This document shows, in pieces, positions 25,931-35,585 of a stretch of DNA of 57,918 nt. Source of the stretch: Rhizobiaceae bacterium (lineage in GTDB: Bacteria; Pseudomonadota; Alphaproteobacteria; Rhizobiales; Rhizobiaceae); contig JAHDFS010000004.1 in assembly GCA_020628035.1 (NCBI GenBank), positions 1 through 57,918 of the forward strand, written 5' to 3'. The notes beneath the pieces were generated by a model. The model ran no database searches and had not been told where the DNA came from. It saw only the letters and a program-made list of their open reading frames with translations. A program made the position numbers and the translations under genes. Within the stretch, counting starts at the first letter, position 1, and the number at the start of each line of letters is the position of its first letter.

Positions 25931-27178
25931 CTATTTATTTCGCGCCATGGCACGGACTTTATCACGTAGTTTTCGTGCGATATTTTTGGAATTATTATAA
26001 ATATGCAATTGCTTGGTGACTTGGCGGACATCGCGGTCGCTATTTGCATGCAAGCCGACAACTAAAGTGCCCATAGAACAACGCTCCTGCCAGAAACGCG
26101 ACATGATGGGATGATCTGGGCGGGCACAGGAATCTGTCTTGATGATGTTAAAGTCATCAAGCTGCCATTCGGTGACTTCTTGCATCAGTAATTTGCCAGG
26201 TGAGTATTTGGCATATTCTTCGTCATAAGTTGTCTTCCAGGTGTAAGCGTCACCGCCCATGATAAACACAATGAGAGAGGCGATTGTTTTTCCATCCAAG
26301 TGGAGTGAATGGATGCGAACACGGTCCACTTCAGCAAGATTGTTTATGGCTTCGCGGGCAAAGGCTGCCCTGTGACGATCAGCAACGAGGGAGGTCCGCT
26401 TGCGGCCTTTCCAGCCTTGGTTTTCAAGGTGTAAAAATTCCTCAAGTGCGTCTCTTACATCATTGGGTTGGCGGGCGATTTGAAATTCTAGTTGCCCTAG
26501 ATCCGCTATGCGGCGACGTTGTCTGTTGAGTTCACGCACATGATGTTTTGAGATGGATTGCTCGATATAATCGGGCGCATCTATATCGCTATCAAGCATT
26601 GGGCGTTCATATTTATTGGTTTCCATCAAAGGAAGATTGTTACTTAATGCGACACCGCGCAGCATGGTCGCAAAAGTGCTATCAAGACGGATATCAGGCA
26701 ATACGATTACGTTGGGTAATTTCAATGAAGGATCGCCCATGCCGTCAATGAAGTCCTTGATGATATCAACGGCGTTTTCGCTATCAACAAGCGGCGTTCC
26801 CAAAGGCCCGAACTCATTGGCCCAAACGCGAATGATCGGTGCGCCGATACCAAAACCCGGATTTTCAATTGAAAACGGGAGTACCAGGCGCAAACGATCT
26901 TTGCCATTGGCCCGATCGCGCATGACCATTAATTGAACAGCGCGATTGTCGAGGCGGGGCATTGCGGGCGCTAAAAAACGGCCGGTGAAAAATACATTTG
27001 GTTCAACCGCACGGTTAGATAAAAACTCCAACTCATTTTCAAGTTCATAACCAGATCTTGCCGGATAGATGGCAAGCTCACGACCACTTGTTTCAAGCTC
27101 AATTGTGTGATCTGCGTTGACTTCCGCAGAATCTGGCTTTTGTGATACATCTGGAGAAATTTCTAAATGCGTTGTCAT
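25931..27178 (-). CDS. GNAT/FemAB-type (CelD, BioF2-like) acyltransferase
   Basis: This 415-residue cytosolic protein resembles the Acetyltransf_6 (CelD/FemAB-like double GNAT) family. Recognisable stretches are ELENELEFLSNRAVEPNVFFTGRFLAPAMPRLD near the N-terminus and the central REL...RQRRRIADLGQLEFQIARQPNDVRDALEEFLHLENQGWKGR. The C-terminal part reads SLHLDGKTIASLIVFIMGGDAYTWKTTYDEEYAKYSPGKLLMQEV. Such enzymes often modify surface polysaccharides or peptidoglycan precursors. Its ATG overlaps the stop of the flippase gene (TAATG), strong evidence for a joint role. The substrate is unknown. Confidence 0.82.
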   Translation of the reverse strand: MTTHLEISPDVSQKPDSAEVNADHTIELETSGRELAIYPARSGYELENELEFLSNRAVEPNVFFTGRFLAPAMPRLDNRAVQLMVMRDRANGKDRLRLVLPFSIENPGFGIGAPIIRVWANEFGPLGTPLVDSENAVDIIKDFIDGMGDPSLKLPNVIVLPDIRLDSTFATMLRGVALSNNLPLMETNKYERPMLDSDIDAPDYIEQSISKHHVRELNRQRRRIADLGQLEFQIARQPNDVRDALEEFLHLENQGWKGRKRTSLVADRHRAAFAREAINNLAEVDRVRIHSLHLDGKTIASLIVFIMGGDAYTWKTTYDEEYAKYSPGKLLMQEVTEWQLDDFNIIKTDSCARPDHPIMSRFWQERCSMGTLVVGLHANSDRDVRQVTKQLHIYNNSKNIARKLRDKVRAMARNK

Positions 27179-28629
27179 TATGTTGTTTCCCTGCTGGGCG
27201 ATAACGTTGGTTTGTTGCTGTTCTTAGATGATTGTCCGAGCGCAAACATTGATATGCCCAAATGCGACTTGATAACTATAAAGAGAAGGATGGCTTCTAT
27301 GGTCATAGCGCCTGCTGTGGCGAATGCTGCGCCTTCTATTCCATAGATAGGAATGAGCAAAATGTTCAGCGAAAGGTTTGACGCTAAAGCACCTGCGTAA
27401 ACATACATGCAAACCCGTTGTTTGCCCGCCATTGTGAGCAGCACTTCGCCCGGTCCGATGAGGGACTTTGCGAGAATGCCGAAAAACAAAATGATCATGA
27501 CAGTATGACCGTGGATGAAACCTTCACCGAACATTGACAGCAAGAACCTGCCGAGAAGCAATACAAGGCCGCCAATGGCGATGGTTGGAAGCAATGTCCA
27601 ACGGGCGGTTTGCTTGGCAAAAGTATCGAGGTCCTGCATTTTGTTTTCGGCAACCATGGCCGCAAATTTTGGCGCGGCGCCCGCTTTAACGGCAAAATAT
27701 ATAAAATGCACAAGCGCCATGGTTTTGGCGGCTGCGAAATAAACAGCAACTTTCTCTGGTTCTAAAAAGAAGCCAACGATAATCACATCTGCATTTGTCA
27801 GCAGGTAATAGAAGCCTTCAATGATGAATATTGGAAGTGCGACAATGACCCATTTTTTAAAGTCCCATTCCCTTGAACCTGAAGCATAACGTCCACGAAG
27901 TTTTCTTGTGACAACAATGAACTGGCCCAGCGTTGTGATATAGGATGCTAGTATGGCTGCCAAAAGCGCGATTTTTGCTGTTGGCTGCATACCGAGCAAG
28001 AATGTGCCGAGCACGAAAATGATGATCAAGCTGGGGCGAATGATATAAGTTGGGCTCATTGCAATGATCGGCCAAGAATTGGCGCGAGATGTTCCATCTA
28101 AAACATCGCCGAGCGCAATCATTGGCAATGCGCAAATGCCCAATACAATTGGAACCAGATAATAGTCGGGGATTTTGTTTTCAAAATAAACAACGATTGC
28201 AACCCCGATGGCGCCAATGATTGTCGCCAAAACCATTGCGAAAATTCGGGCCGTGATCGTTAGGCCGCGGATGTGACTTTGATCATTATGAGCATTGTAT
28301 TCTGGTACAAAGCGGATCACCACTGTGTGGAAACCCAGGCATGATAAATTTCCCGCTATAATGATGAAAACCCAAACAAATACGAAAATACCATATTCGA
28401 ATTCGCCCATGGATCTTGCTAAGATGATCTGGGAAACAAAGGCCAATGCAGCTGATATAATGCGGATTGAAAAGGCTAAAAGTGCTGTGCGCTCGGCATG
28501 TTTTTCGCCATCCTTATTTTCCAAAATAGCGAATAACATCAAGACTTTAGGCAATAATAAATTACCTAACTTTTCAGGGAGAATTCTCTCCAAAAATGTC
28601 ACAACACTCGACGTCACTGGTACACGCAC
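27178..28629 (-). CDS. Lipopolysaccharide/oligosaccharide flippase family protein
   Basis: This 483-residue protein has about twelve to fourteen hydrophobic helices with the pattern of the Wzx/MurJ-like polysaccharide transport superfamily (ALAFVSQIILARSMGEFEYGIFVFVWVFIIIAGNLSCLGFHTVVIRFVPEY near the N-terminus). It probably flips a lipid-linked saccharide across the inner membrane. No glycosyltransferase, polymerase or ligase gene is beside it, so the substrate is unknown. The start is a GTG close to a TAGG motif, and the exact start is uncertain. It is coupled to the FemAB-like gene through TAATG, and the secA gene lies upstream on the same strand. Confidence 0.85.
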   Translation of the reverse strand: MRVPVTSSVVTFLERILPEKLGNLLLPKVLMLFAILENKDGEKHAERTALLAFSIRIISAALAFVSQIILARSMGEFEYGIFVFVWVFIIIAGNLSCLGFHTVVIRFVPEYNAHNDQSHIRGLTITARIFAMVLATIIGAIGVAIVVYFENKIPDYYLVPIVLGICALPMIALGDVLDGTSRANSWPIIAMSPTYIIRPSLIIIFVLGTFLLGMQPTAKIALLAAILASYITTLGQFIVVTRKLRGRYASGSREWDFKKWVIVALPIFIIEGFYYLLTNADVIIVGFFLEPEKVAVYFAAAKTMALVHFIYFAVKAGAAPKFAAMVAENKMQDLDTFAKQTARWTLLPTIAIGGLVLLLGRFLLSMFGEGFIHGHTVMIILFFGILAKSLIGPGEVLLTMAGKQRVCMYVYAGALASNLSLNILLIPIYGIEGAAFATAGAMTIEAILLFIVIKSHLGISMFALGQSSKNSNKPTLSPSRETT

Positions 28630-28704
28630 AACCTAATTTACACTGTCTAAACTATAATAAAACAGCGTTAATAAAGTGTTTTCGTGACGCCTTATTGATC
28701 GATT

Positions 28705-31431
28705 TTAAGCGTTGTTAAACGCGCCGTGGCAATGCTTGTATTTTTTGCCAGAACCACATGGGCAAGCTTCGTTGCGACCCACTTTACCCCAAGTTGAGGG
28801 ATCATCCGGATCACGATCTTCTGGGGCAACATGTTGCTCAGTGACCGTTTTCATCGGTTTGGCTGCAGCTTCTTGAGGTGCATCCGCGTCGCCATGGCTG
28901 GTTTCCATGTGCTCTGGCGGTGTTGGCGCAGGTTCTTCAGCTGCCTGATTAACCAGTTCAACACGCATGAGCTGCGATGTCACCACTTGACGCAAATTGC
29001 TCAAAAGCGACTGGAATAATTCAAATGCTTCAGATTTATATTCTTGCAGCGGATCACGTTGCGCATAACCACGTAAACCAACAACGGAGCGCAATGAATC
29101 AAGATTGACCAAATGCTCACGCCAAAGCTGATCAAGAGTTTGCAAGACAACAGATTTTTCAACGTAATTGGTAATCTCTTCGCCAAAACGCTCTGAACGA
29201 TCTTTCGCAGCGGCTTCAACCAATTCGGTTAAGCGCTCACGGATATTGTCTTCGGCGATACCTTCTTCTTCGGCCCATTCATCAACCGGTGCATCAATGT
29301 TGAGATAAGTTGCAACATCTTGTTTGAGCTCGGCGACAGACCATTGTGCCGGATAGGCATTTTCAGGAATGTGTTGTTCGACCAGATCATCGACGACATC
29401 CTGGCGCATTTCGGCAACTGTATCTGAAATGCTCTCAGCATCCATAAGTTCAAGGCGCTGTTCAAAGATCACTGTTCGTTGATCATTTTGAACATCATCA
29501 AACTTAAGTAGGTTCTTACGAATATCGAAGTTGCGTGCTTCCACTTTCTTCTGAGCGCGTTCGAGCGCCTTGTTGATCCATGGGTGCACAATTGCTTCGC
29601 CTTCTTCTAGGCCAAGTTTTTTGAGCATGCCGTCCATACGTTCTGAACCGAAGATACGCATAAGATCATCTTGCAATGACAAGAAGAATTTTGAGCGACC
29701 TGGGTCACCTTGACGTCCTGCACGACCGCGCAATTGGTTGTCAATGCGGCGGCTTTCGTGACGTTCTGTAGCGATGATGTATAAACCACCAGCATCGAGT
29801 GTTTGCTTTTTTAACTTTTCAATATCGGCTTTGATTTCGGCCTCTTTCGCGTCACGCTCAGAGCCTGGTTCCATTTCGCCAAGTTCTTGCGCAACGCGCA
29901 TGTCAAAGTTGCCGCCAAGCTGAATATCTGTGCCACGACCAGCCATATTGGTTGCGATCGTAATTGCGCCAGGGACACCGGCTTGGGATACGATATAAGC
30001 TTCTTGTTCGTGATAACGCGCGTTCAGCACGTTAAATCCATCAACGCCGGCTGCTTTTAGCTTCTCAGCAAGAAGCTCAGATTTTTCAATAGAGGTTGTA
30101 CCAACGAGAACTGGCTGAGATTTTTCTTGCGCAGCTTTGATCTCATCAATAATCGCGCCGTATTTCTCTTCAACTGTTCTGTAAACTTCATCGTCTTCGT
30201 CAATACGAGAGATCGGAATGTTGGTCGGCACTTCAACAACTTCAAGACCATAGATGTTGGCAAATTCTTCAGCTTCTGTTGATGCTGTACCTGTCATGCC
30301 GCCGAGCTTTTCATACATGCGGAAATAGTTTTGGAAAGTCACCGATGCCAATGTTTGGTTTTCCGGCTGAATGGTCACGTTCTCTTTGGCTTCCAAAGCT
30401 TGATGCTGGCCTTCACCATAACGGCGGCCTGGCATCATACGGCCCGTAAATTCATCGATAATGACAATTTCGTCATTGCGGACGATATAGTCTTTATCGC
30501 GTACGAATAATTTATGGGCACGTAGGGCATTATTGACGTGATGAACAATTGAGACGTTTTCCACATCGTAAAGCGAATCACCTTTAAGATGACCAGCTTC
30601 TGATAAAAGCTTCTCCAGCTTCTCGGTACCAATTTCGGTAAAGTTGGCAGATTTTTGTTTTTCATCCAATTCGTAATCTTCTTCTAAAAGAAGCGGGATG
30701 AATTTATCGACAGTGATATAAAGGTCAGATTTGTCTTCCAATGGACCTGAAATAACAAGCGGTGTTCGCGCTTCATCGACCAGAATTGAATCCACCTCAT
30801 CAACGATGGCATAGTAATGGCCGCGCTGCACCATTTGCGCGCGTTCATATTTCATATTGTCGCGCAGATAATCAAAGCCGAGTTCATTATTTGTGGCATA
30901 AGTAATATCGCATGCATATGCGGCGCGGCGCTCGTCATCTTCCATGCCGTGGATGATGGTTGCTGTTGTTAATCCCAAAAAGCCATATAGTTTGCTCATC
31001 CATTCAGCATCACGTGTTGCAAGGTAATCATTGACCGTTACAACATGTACACCCTTGCCAGCTAGGGCATTGAGATAGGTTGGAAGGGTCGCAACAAGTG
31101 TTTTACCTTCGCCCGTTTTCATTTCCGAAATAGAGTTTTCGTGCAAGATCATACCGCCAATCAATTGCACATCAAATGGGCGCATGCCGAGCGAGCGCAC
31201 TGCTGCTTCTCTTACGGTGGCAAAGGCAGGTACCAAAATGTCATCTAAACTTTTGCCAGCTTCCAGTTCGGCTTTCAGTTTTTCGGTTTGGCCTTTGAGT
31301 TCTTCATCAGAAAGAGCTTGCATCTGAGGCTCAAGTGCATTGATCGCATCGACACGCGGTCGGTAGCCTTTAATGCGACGATCGTTCGAAGAGCCGAAGA
31401 TTTTTTGGGCGATTTTGCCGAAGTTGACCAT
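28705..31431 (-). CDS. secA: Preprotein translocase ATPase SecA
   Basis: SecA drives export through SecYEG. The 908-residue protein has Walker [16 protein letters not shown] (about residues 102-116), the [15 protein letters not shown] box, the preprotein-binding region, helicase motifs ([38 protein letters not shown]) and helical wing domains. It ends with the C-terminal zinc finger C890-P-C892 ... C901-H902 used for SecB and lipid contact. AAAGGA lies eight bases before the ATG. The promoter at 31564-31592 would give a leader of about 120 bases, whose last part contains a small reading frame ending at the secA start. Confidence 0.98.
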   Translation of the reverse strand: MVNFGKIAQKIFGSSNDRRIKGYRPRVDAINALEPQMQALSDEELKGQTEKLKAELEAGKSLDDILVPAFATVREAAVRSLGMRPFDVQLIGGMILHENSISEMKTGEGKTLVATLPTYLNALAGKGVHVVTVNDYLATRDAEWMSKLYGFLGLTTATIIHGMEDDERRAAYACDITYATNNELGFDYLRDNMKYERAQMVQRGHYYAIVDEVDSILVDEARTPLVISGPLEDKSDLYITVDKFIPLLLEEDYELDEKQKSANFTEIGTEKLEKLLSEAGHLKGDSLYDVENVSIVHHVNNALRAHKLFVRDKDYIVRNDEIVIIDEFTGRMMPGRRYGEGQHQALEAKENVTIQPENQTLASVTFQNYFRMYEKLGGMTGTASTEAEEFANIYGLEVVEVPTNIPISRIDEDDEVYRTVEEKYGAIIDEIKAAQEKSQPVLVGTTSIEKSELLAEKLKAAGVDGFNVLNARYHEQEAYIVSQAGVPGAITIATNMAGRGTDIQLGGNFDMRVAQELGEMEPGSERDAKEAEIKADIEKLKKQTLDAGGLYIIATERHESRRIDNQLRGRAGRQGDPGRSKFFLSLQDDLMRIFGSERMDGMLKKLGLEEGEAIVHPWINKALERAQKKVEARNFDIRKNLLKFDDVQNDQRTVIFEQRLELMDAESISDTVAEMRQDVVDDLVEQHIPENAYPAQWSVAELKQDVATYLNIDAPVDEWAEEEGIAEDNIRERLTELVEAAAKDRSERFGEEITNYVEKSVVLQTLDQLWREHLVNLDSLRSVVGLRGYAQRDPLQEYKSEAFELFQSLLSNLRQVVTSQLMRVELVNQAAEEPAPTPPEHMETSHGDADAPQEAAAKPMKTVTEQHVAPEDRDPDDPSTWGKVGRNEACPCGSGKKYKHCHGAFNNA

Positions 31432-31485
31432 CTATATGGTCCTTTCTGGATTAAACTGCGCGAAAGCGCTAAGAGGTACTAACAT
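31432..31485 (-). CDS. Possible 17-residue leader peptide adjoining secA
   Basis: An ATG in the secA leader opens 17 codons ending in TAG, directly followed by the secA ATG (TAGATG). The peptide MLVPLSAFAQFNPERTI has an AFA-Q stretch like a signal-peptidase site. There is no strong ribosome site before its ATG. Its fixed relation to the secA start suggests coupling, but it could be chance. Confidence 0.25.
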   Translation of the reverse strand: MLVPLSAFAQFNPERTI

Positions 31486-31518
31486 TTTATTTGAACCGAA
31501 AGACGGTTGTTATTTGGT

Positions 31519-31547
31519 TTGTGTCTACGTAAATAAACAAACTATAG
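31519..31547 (+). promoter_or_regulatory. Putative promoter of the parvulin gene
   Basis: TTGTGT (31519-31524) and CTATAG (31542-31547) are 17 bases apart, about 94 bases before the parvulin start. An inverted pair CTACGT (31525-31530) and ACGTAG (31548-31553) brackets the -10 box. Confidence 0.3.
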
Positions 31548-31563
31548 ACGTAGCTTTTCCTGA

Positions 31564-31592
31564 CAGATAAGAGTGAGTTTGGGCGATGTCAA
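31564..31592 (-). promoter_or_regulatory. Putative secA promoter
   Basis: On the minus strand a consensus TTGACA (31592-31587) is followed 17 bases later by TATCTG (31569-31564). The predicted transcript would carry a leader of about 125 bases before secA. Confidence 0.5.
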
Positions 31593-31640
31593 CAGGATCA
31601 GGGTTCTCAAGGGCCTGTGCTTTATAAAAAGGATTAAATT

Positions 31641-32489
31641 ATGGGTTATTTTAAATATGCGGCAGGCTTGGCAACAGCGCTCACGATTTTGATGGCGCCG
31701 ATGCAAGTTTCTGCGCAGGATGCCACTGATAAAGTTGTGCTGACATTTGATGGTGTAGAAATTCGTCAAAGCGATTTTGACTTGTTCCAAGAGCTTGATC
31801 CGCAGTTTGAACAGCTACAGGGTGAGCAAAAACGATTGGCGATTTTGTCCGCTATTATTGATGTGAAATCTCTGGCTAAAAAAGCGCTTGCTGACAAAAT
31901 GGATCAGGATGCTGTTTTCCAAAAACGTCTTGAGTTTTTAAAAGATCGCTCGCTGCACAATGCCTATTTTCAAAAAAACGTGATATCGACAATTTCTGAG
32001 GATGATATTCGCGCCCGCTTTGATAAAGAGATCGCTGCTGTTGAACCTGAGCAAGAAATCCGCGCACGTCATATTTTGGTTAAAACTGCTGAAGAGGCAA
32101 ATGCCATTATCGCAGAGCTTGATGGCGGTGCTGATTTTGTTGAACTTGCTAAAACAAAATCAACTGGACCAAGTGGCCCTCAAGGTGGTGATCTTGGTTT
32201 CTTTGGTAAAGGGCAGATGGTGCCGCCTTTTGAAGCTGCAGCTTTCGCATTGGAAGCAGGTGCTTACACAAAGGCACCTGTGCAAACTCAGTTTGGTTTT
32301 CATGTAATCAAGCTTGAAGAAAAGCGTGATCGTCCATTGCCAAAATTTGAAGAAGTGCAGGATCAAATGCGTCAGGTGGTGTTACGTGAGCGTTATTTAG
32401 ATGCTGTGAAAGATGCACGTTCTTTGTCGAGTTTTGAAATTTTGGATGAAGAGCTGAAATCTGCATATGAGAAAATTCAGCAGCAATAA
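31641..32489 (+). CDS. Periplasmic peptidylprolyl isomerase (parvulin type)
   Basis: This 282-residue protein has a signal peptide (about residues 1-26, cleavage after VSA), a SurA-N-like helical region and a parvulin domain (about 130-225). The parvulin domain contains IRARHILVKTAEEANAIIAEL, GGDLGFFGKGQMVPPFEAAAFAL and TQFGFHVIKLEEKR. It is expected to catalyse prolyl isomerisation and act as an outer-membrane protein chaperone in the periplasm. It is divergent from secA, which fits a shared export theme. A strong AAAAGGA lies before the ATG. The argJ gene follows after 24 bases. Confidence 0.9.
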   Translation: MGYFKYAAGLATALTILMAPMQVSAQDATDKVVLTFDGVEIRQSDFDLFQELDPQFEQLQGEQKRLAILSAIIDVKSLAKKALADKMDQDAVFQKRLEFLKDRSLHNAYFQKNVISTISEDDIRARFDKEIAAVEPEQEIRARHILVKTAEEANAIIAELDGGADFVELAKTKSTGPSGPQGGDLGFFGKGQMVPPFEAAAFALEAGAYTKAPVQTQFGFHVIKLEEKRDRPLPKFEEVQDQMRQVVLRERYLDAVKDARSLSSFEILDEELKSAYEKIQQQ

Positions 32490-32513
32490 CAATTAATTAG
32501 GCAGGTATTAAAT

Positions 32514-33731
32514 ATGAAAGTGTCGCCTTTGGCGCCAAAAGAGTTTGCAACTTTGCAAGCTCTTGAAGGTGTGAAAATGCAAACCGTTGAAGCCGGGATT
32601 AAATATTCTGGTAGAGATGATGTTTTGCTGATGATGTTTGATGAGGGCACAAGTGTTGCTGGGGTGTTCACCAAGTCAAAATGCGCCTCAGCGCCTGTTG
32701 ATCATTGTAAGCAGATACTTTCCAAAGGTGTTGCAAAAGCACTGGTCGTCAATTCTGGAAATGCAAACGCATTTACGGGCGTCAAGGGTGCTTCAGCAAC
32801 ACGCGATACCGCATTCATGGCAGCAAAAGCTGTTGGATGTGAGGCTGATGAGGTATATCTTGCGTCAACCGGAGTAATTGGTGAGCCATTGGATGCAAGC
32901 AAATTTGATGGCGTGATGCAGGGGCTGGCACAAGCATGCGAAAGTGACAATTGGTTTAAAGCGGCGAGCGCTATTATGACCACTGACACCTATCCAAAAC
33001 TTGCTTCTAGAACAGTTGAAAATAGTGACATATTGATCAATGGTATTGCCAAAGGGTCAGGGATGATCATGCCGGATATGGCGACTATGTTGTCCTTCAT
33101 TGTCACGGATGCAAATATTTCAAAAGACGTTTTGCAGGCTCTTTTGTCTCAACATACTGAAACCAGTTTTAATTCGATTTCGGTCGACAGTGATACATCT
33201 ACATCTGACACGGTTTTGTTGTTTGCAACTGGCAAAAAAGGTGAAGCGATTACATCTTTGGATGACGATCGTATCGCGTCATTTTCACAGGCATTAAATG
33301 AGGTGATGCACGACTTATCTATGCAGATTGTGCGTGATGGGGAGGGTGCATCAAAACATGTTCAAATTGATGTGACTGGCGCTGTTTCAGACATATCTGC
33401 AAAGAAAATTGCCTTGTCTATTGCAAATTCCCCGTTGGTTAAAACTGCAATTGCTGGTGAAGATGCGAATTGGGGCCGTGTTGTTATGGCAATTGGTAAA
33501 GCCGGTGAAGAGGCTGATCGGGACAAAATTGCCATTTGGTTTGGTGATGTTCGCGTGGCAGTCTCTGGTGAGCGTGATCCTGATTATTCAGAGGAAGAAG
33601 CATCGCTTGCCATGAAAGGCGATGAAATCTTTTTGAAGGTCGATTTGAATTTAGGCAATGGCGAAGCGCGTGTTTGGACATGTGATTTGACCAAGGAATA
33701 TGTTGCCATTAATGGAGACTATCGATCATAA
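32514..33731 (+). CDS. argJ: Bifunctional glutamate N-acetyltransferase / amino-acid acetyltransferase
   Basis: ArgJ recycles the acetyl group between ornithine and glutamate, and bifunctional forms also make N-acetylglutamate from acetyl-CoA, in arginine synthesis. The 405-residue precursor contains the self-cleavage site A190-T191 in [15 protein letters not shown], whose threonine becomes the nucleophile of the beta chain. Other motifs are [38 protein letters not shown] and [17 protein letters not shown]. Whether it is mono- or bifunctional cannot be told by eye. It lies downstream of the parvulin gene and upstream of the GNAT and mutT genes, all in the same direction. Confidence 0.95.
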   Translation: MKVSPLAPKEFATLQALEGVKMQTVEAGIKYSGRDDVLLMMFDEGTSVAGVFTKSKCASAPVDHCKQILSKGVAKALVVNSGNANAFTGVKGASATRDTAFMAAKAVGCEADEVYLASTGVIGEPLDASKFDGVMQGLAQACESDNWFKAASAIMTTDTYPKLASRTVENSDILINGIAKGSGMIMPDMATMLSFIVTDANISKDVLQALLSQHTETSFNSISVDSDTSTSDTVLLFATGKKGEAITSLDDDRIASFSQALNEVMHDLSMQIVRDGEGASKHVQIDVTGAVSDISAKKIALSIANSPLVKTAIAGEDANWGRVVMAIGKAGEEADRDKIAIWFGDVRVAVSGERDPDYSEEEASLAMKGDEIFLKVDLNLGNGEARVWTCDLTKEYVAINGDYRS

Positions 33732-33742
33732 ATGGGTATTGG

Positions 33743-34519
33743 GTGGAAAATTTGGTGAATGATCTTGCAATCGTGAGGCGTTTGGAGGCTATGGCATTTC
33801 GTGCATGGCCCGCAGCTTCTGTGCACTATGATGGCAGTTGGCAAATTCGCCAGACCGCGGGTCATCCGTCCAAACGCATTAATTCGGTCAATCCGCTAGA
33901 TCCATCGGATCATATGGATATTGAAAAGCGTATTGAAAGTGCGGCGCGTCGCTTTAAAGCGTATAACCGACCGCTTGTTTTTCGGCAGTCGCCTTTGGCA
34001 CCGCCGCAGCTAGACAGTTATCTCGATGCGCGTGGTTGGATACGGTTTGATGATTCCATTGTCTTAATGGCGGATTTAACCGCAATGAATTTGGATGATG
34101 CCGTTGACATGTTGCCGGTTAAAGACATCGGATGGTTCGTTGATGCTGTCATTGATGTGCAGGGCCGTGATGGTTTGTTTAAAGCGGGACTTGCAGAAGT
34201 GATCAGCTCGATCAAACAGGAAAATGCGCTATTTGTAATTGAGGATAAAGAGATTGGCGCCGTTTCAACTGTTCTTTGTGTTCAAGACACTGAGTTTGCG
34301 GGCGTGCTTGATTTGGGTACCAAACCTGAATGTCGGCGTAAGGGGCATGCTCGAAACATTTTGAAGTCCGCCTTCCTCTGGGCGCGTTATAACGGTGCGC
34401 AAAAAATCTGGCTGCAGGTTGAGAAGCAAAATCGTAATGCGATTGCGCTTTATGAAAGCTTGGGATTTGAGGAAGTCTATCGGTATTCTTATCGCAAACA
34501 GCCAGAGCATGAATTATGA
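33743..34519 (+). CDS. GNAT family N-acetyltransferase
   Basis: This is a roughly 258-residue protein with an N-terminal extension (RAWPAASVHYDGSWQIRQTAGHPSKRINSVNPLDP, about residues 20-55). Its C-terminal GNAT domain has the acetyl-CoA loop VLDLGTKPECRRKGHARNIL and the closing helix QKNRNAIALYESLGFEEVYRYSYR. The N-terminal pattern occurs in a conserved proteobacterial GNAT subgroup of unknown substrate. The GTG at 33743 is used; another GTG four codons on is equally plausible. Its stop overlaps the mutT start in ATGA, so the argJ-GNAT-mutT genes are coupled. Confidence 0.85.
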   Translation: MENLVNDLAIVRRLEAMAFRAWPAASVHYDGSWQIRQTAGHPSKRINSVNPLDPSDHMDIEKRIESAARRFKAYNRPLVFRQSPLAPPQLDSYLDARGWIRFDDSIVLMADLTAMNLDDAVDMLPVKDIGWFVDAVIDVQGRDGLFKAGLAEVISSIKQENALFVIEDKEIGAVSTVLCVQDTEFAGVLDLGTKPECRRKGHARNILKSAFLWARYNGAQKIWLQVEKQNRNAIALYESLGFEEVYRYSYRKQPEHEL

Positions 34520-34932
34520 GTGATCAAAGTTCCAAGCCTATCGTGCTTGTCGCGGCTTGCGCGCTGATTGATACAGATAATCGTATTTTGATTGCCCAAC
34601 GCCCTGAGGGCAAATCCATGGCTGGTATGTGGGAGTTCCCCGGCGGCAAGGTTGAAGATGGCGAAACGCCTGAAGCAGCGCTTATTCGTGAGCTGAATGA
34701 AGAATTGGGTATTGAAACTAAGGAAACCTGTCTGGCACCGCTCACTTTTGCATCCTATTCTTATGAGAAATTTCACCTTCTCATGCCGTTATATATCTGC
34801 AGAAGATATTGGGGTGTTCCGCAATCGAAGGAAGGTCAGGCGCTTAAATGGGTCCGTTCCCGTAATTTAAGGGACTATGAGATGCCACCAGCAGATGAAC
34901 CGCTCATCCCGCATCTTATAGATGTGATCTAA
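34516..34932 (+). CDS. mutT: 8-oxo-dGTP diphosphatase (MutT type, Nudix)
   Basis: This 138-residue Nudix hydrolase is expected to cleanse oxidised dGTP from the nucleotide pool. The Nudix box is complete: G44-K-V-E-D-G-E50, R58-E59-L, E62-E63-L-G65. LVAACALIDTDNRILIAQRPEGKSMAGMWEFPGGK is typical of MutT or CTP pyrophosphohydrolase relatives, so dCTP-like substrates are an alternative. The ATG overlaps the GNAT stop by four bases. A hairpin that may terminate transcription follows the stop. Confidence 0.88.
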   Translation: MSDQSSKPIVLVAACALIDTDNRILIAQRPEGKSMAGMWEFPGGKVEDGETPEAALIRELNEELGIETKETCLAPLTFASYSYEKFHLLMPLYICRRYWGVPQSKEGQALKWVRSRNLRDYEMPPADEPLIPHLIDVI

Positions 34933-34936
34933 CTCT

Positions 34937-34963
34937 ATTTGTGCCAAGATGGCACAAATTTCG
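34937..34963 (+). terminator. Hairpin after mutT
   Basis: ATTTGTGCC (34937-34945) and GGCACAAAT (34951-34959) are perfect nine-base complements with a five-base loop, followed by TTTCG. The U tract is short, so termination may be partial. Confidence 0.5.
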
Positions 34964-35033
34964 CTGATTTCTACCGCCTCGCGTTAATCTAACGTTTAAG
35001 AACTTGTGCAACTATGGCGCAAGGAAGCGCGAG

Positions 35034-35393
35034 GTGTATGATAAAATGATGAATGATGAATTTTGGTCTGATCCAGATAATAACGGTTGGCAGCAGCCAA
35101 AACGAAAATTCAGCGCTATTCATTTATCATTGCTTTTTGCGATCGCGGCTGTTGCCGGCGCAATGGTTATGACGCCCATTCTTGATGGGTCGCATGATGC
35201 AAAAATAGCAGCTTCCGGTGACAAGAATTTTGACGGCATCGTAACGGGTTCAATTGGAAGCGTTTCCAGCGGCGAGCAAAGAACACCTGATTTCTCCAAG
35301 AAACAGTATATCATTCGCCATTCCATTACCCATTCTTCCGGTGAAGCCTGTGTGATTTATGATTTCGATCCTAAATCAGACAATTGCAAATAG
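35034..35393 (+). CDS. Small single-span membrane protein of unknown function
   Basis: This is a 119-residue protein with a cytosolic N-terminus rich in Trp/Asp (FWSDPDNNGWQQP) and one hydrophobic segment (IHLSLLFAIAAVAGAMVMTPIL). The extracytoplasmic part holds GIVTGSIG and a C-terminal domain SITHSSGEACVIYDFDPKSDNC with two cysteines that could pair. I do not recognise a named domain, although similar proteins occur next to Flp pilin genes in rhizobia as I recall. GTG at 35034 is used because AAGGA lies eight bases upstream; ATG at 35046 is the alternative. The Flp pilin gene follows nine bases after the stop. Confidence 0.65.
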   Translation: MYDKMMNDEFWSDPDNNGWQQPKRKFSAIHLSLLFAIAAVAGAMVMTPILDGSHDAKIAASGDKNFDGIVTGSIGSVSSGEQRTPDFSKKQYIIRHSITHSSGEACVIYDFDPKSDNCK

Positions 35394-35402
35394 GGGTGTG
35401 TT

Positions 35403-35579
35403 ATGTCGCGATTGATGAACGAAATTATCCAAAATGAAGATGGTGCCACAGCTGTTGAGTATGGCTTAATTGCAGGTTTAATTGCCGTGTCTATCATTGC
35501 AGGTTTAGATGGATTGAGTAACGCTCTGAACAATACATTTAACTATCTTGGCGATACGATCGATTCAAACTCACCGTAA
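35403..35579 (+). CDS. Flp/Fap family type IVb pilin
   Basis: This 58-residue pilin has the classical start NEDGATAVEYGLIAGLIAVSII. The G-A-T-A-V-E-Y-G segment includes the prepilin peptidase site region and the Glu-Tyr pair (E18, Y19), followed by the hydrophobic core. The tail is short (NNTFNYLGDTIDSNSP). AGGGGTGTT lies before the ATG. Unlike normal flp genes it is not beside cpaA, tadA or other tad genes. It follows the small membrane protein gene by nine bases and converges with the methyltransferase gene with a gap of six bases. Confidence 0.88.
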   Translation: MSRLMNEIIQNEDGATAVEYGLIAGLIAVSIIAGLDGLSNALNNTFNYLGDTIDSNSP

Positions 35580-35585
35580 TTTCGG

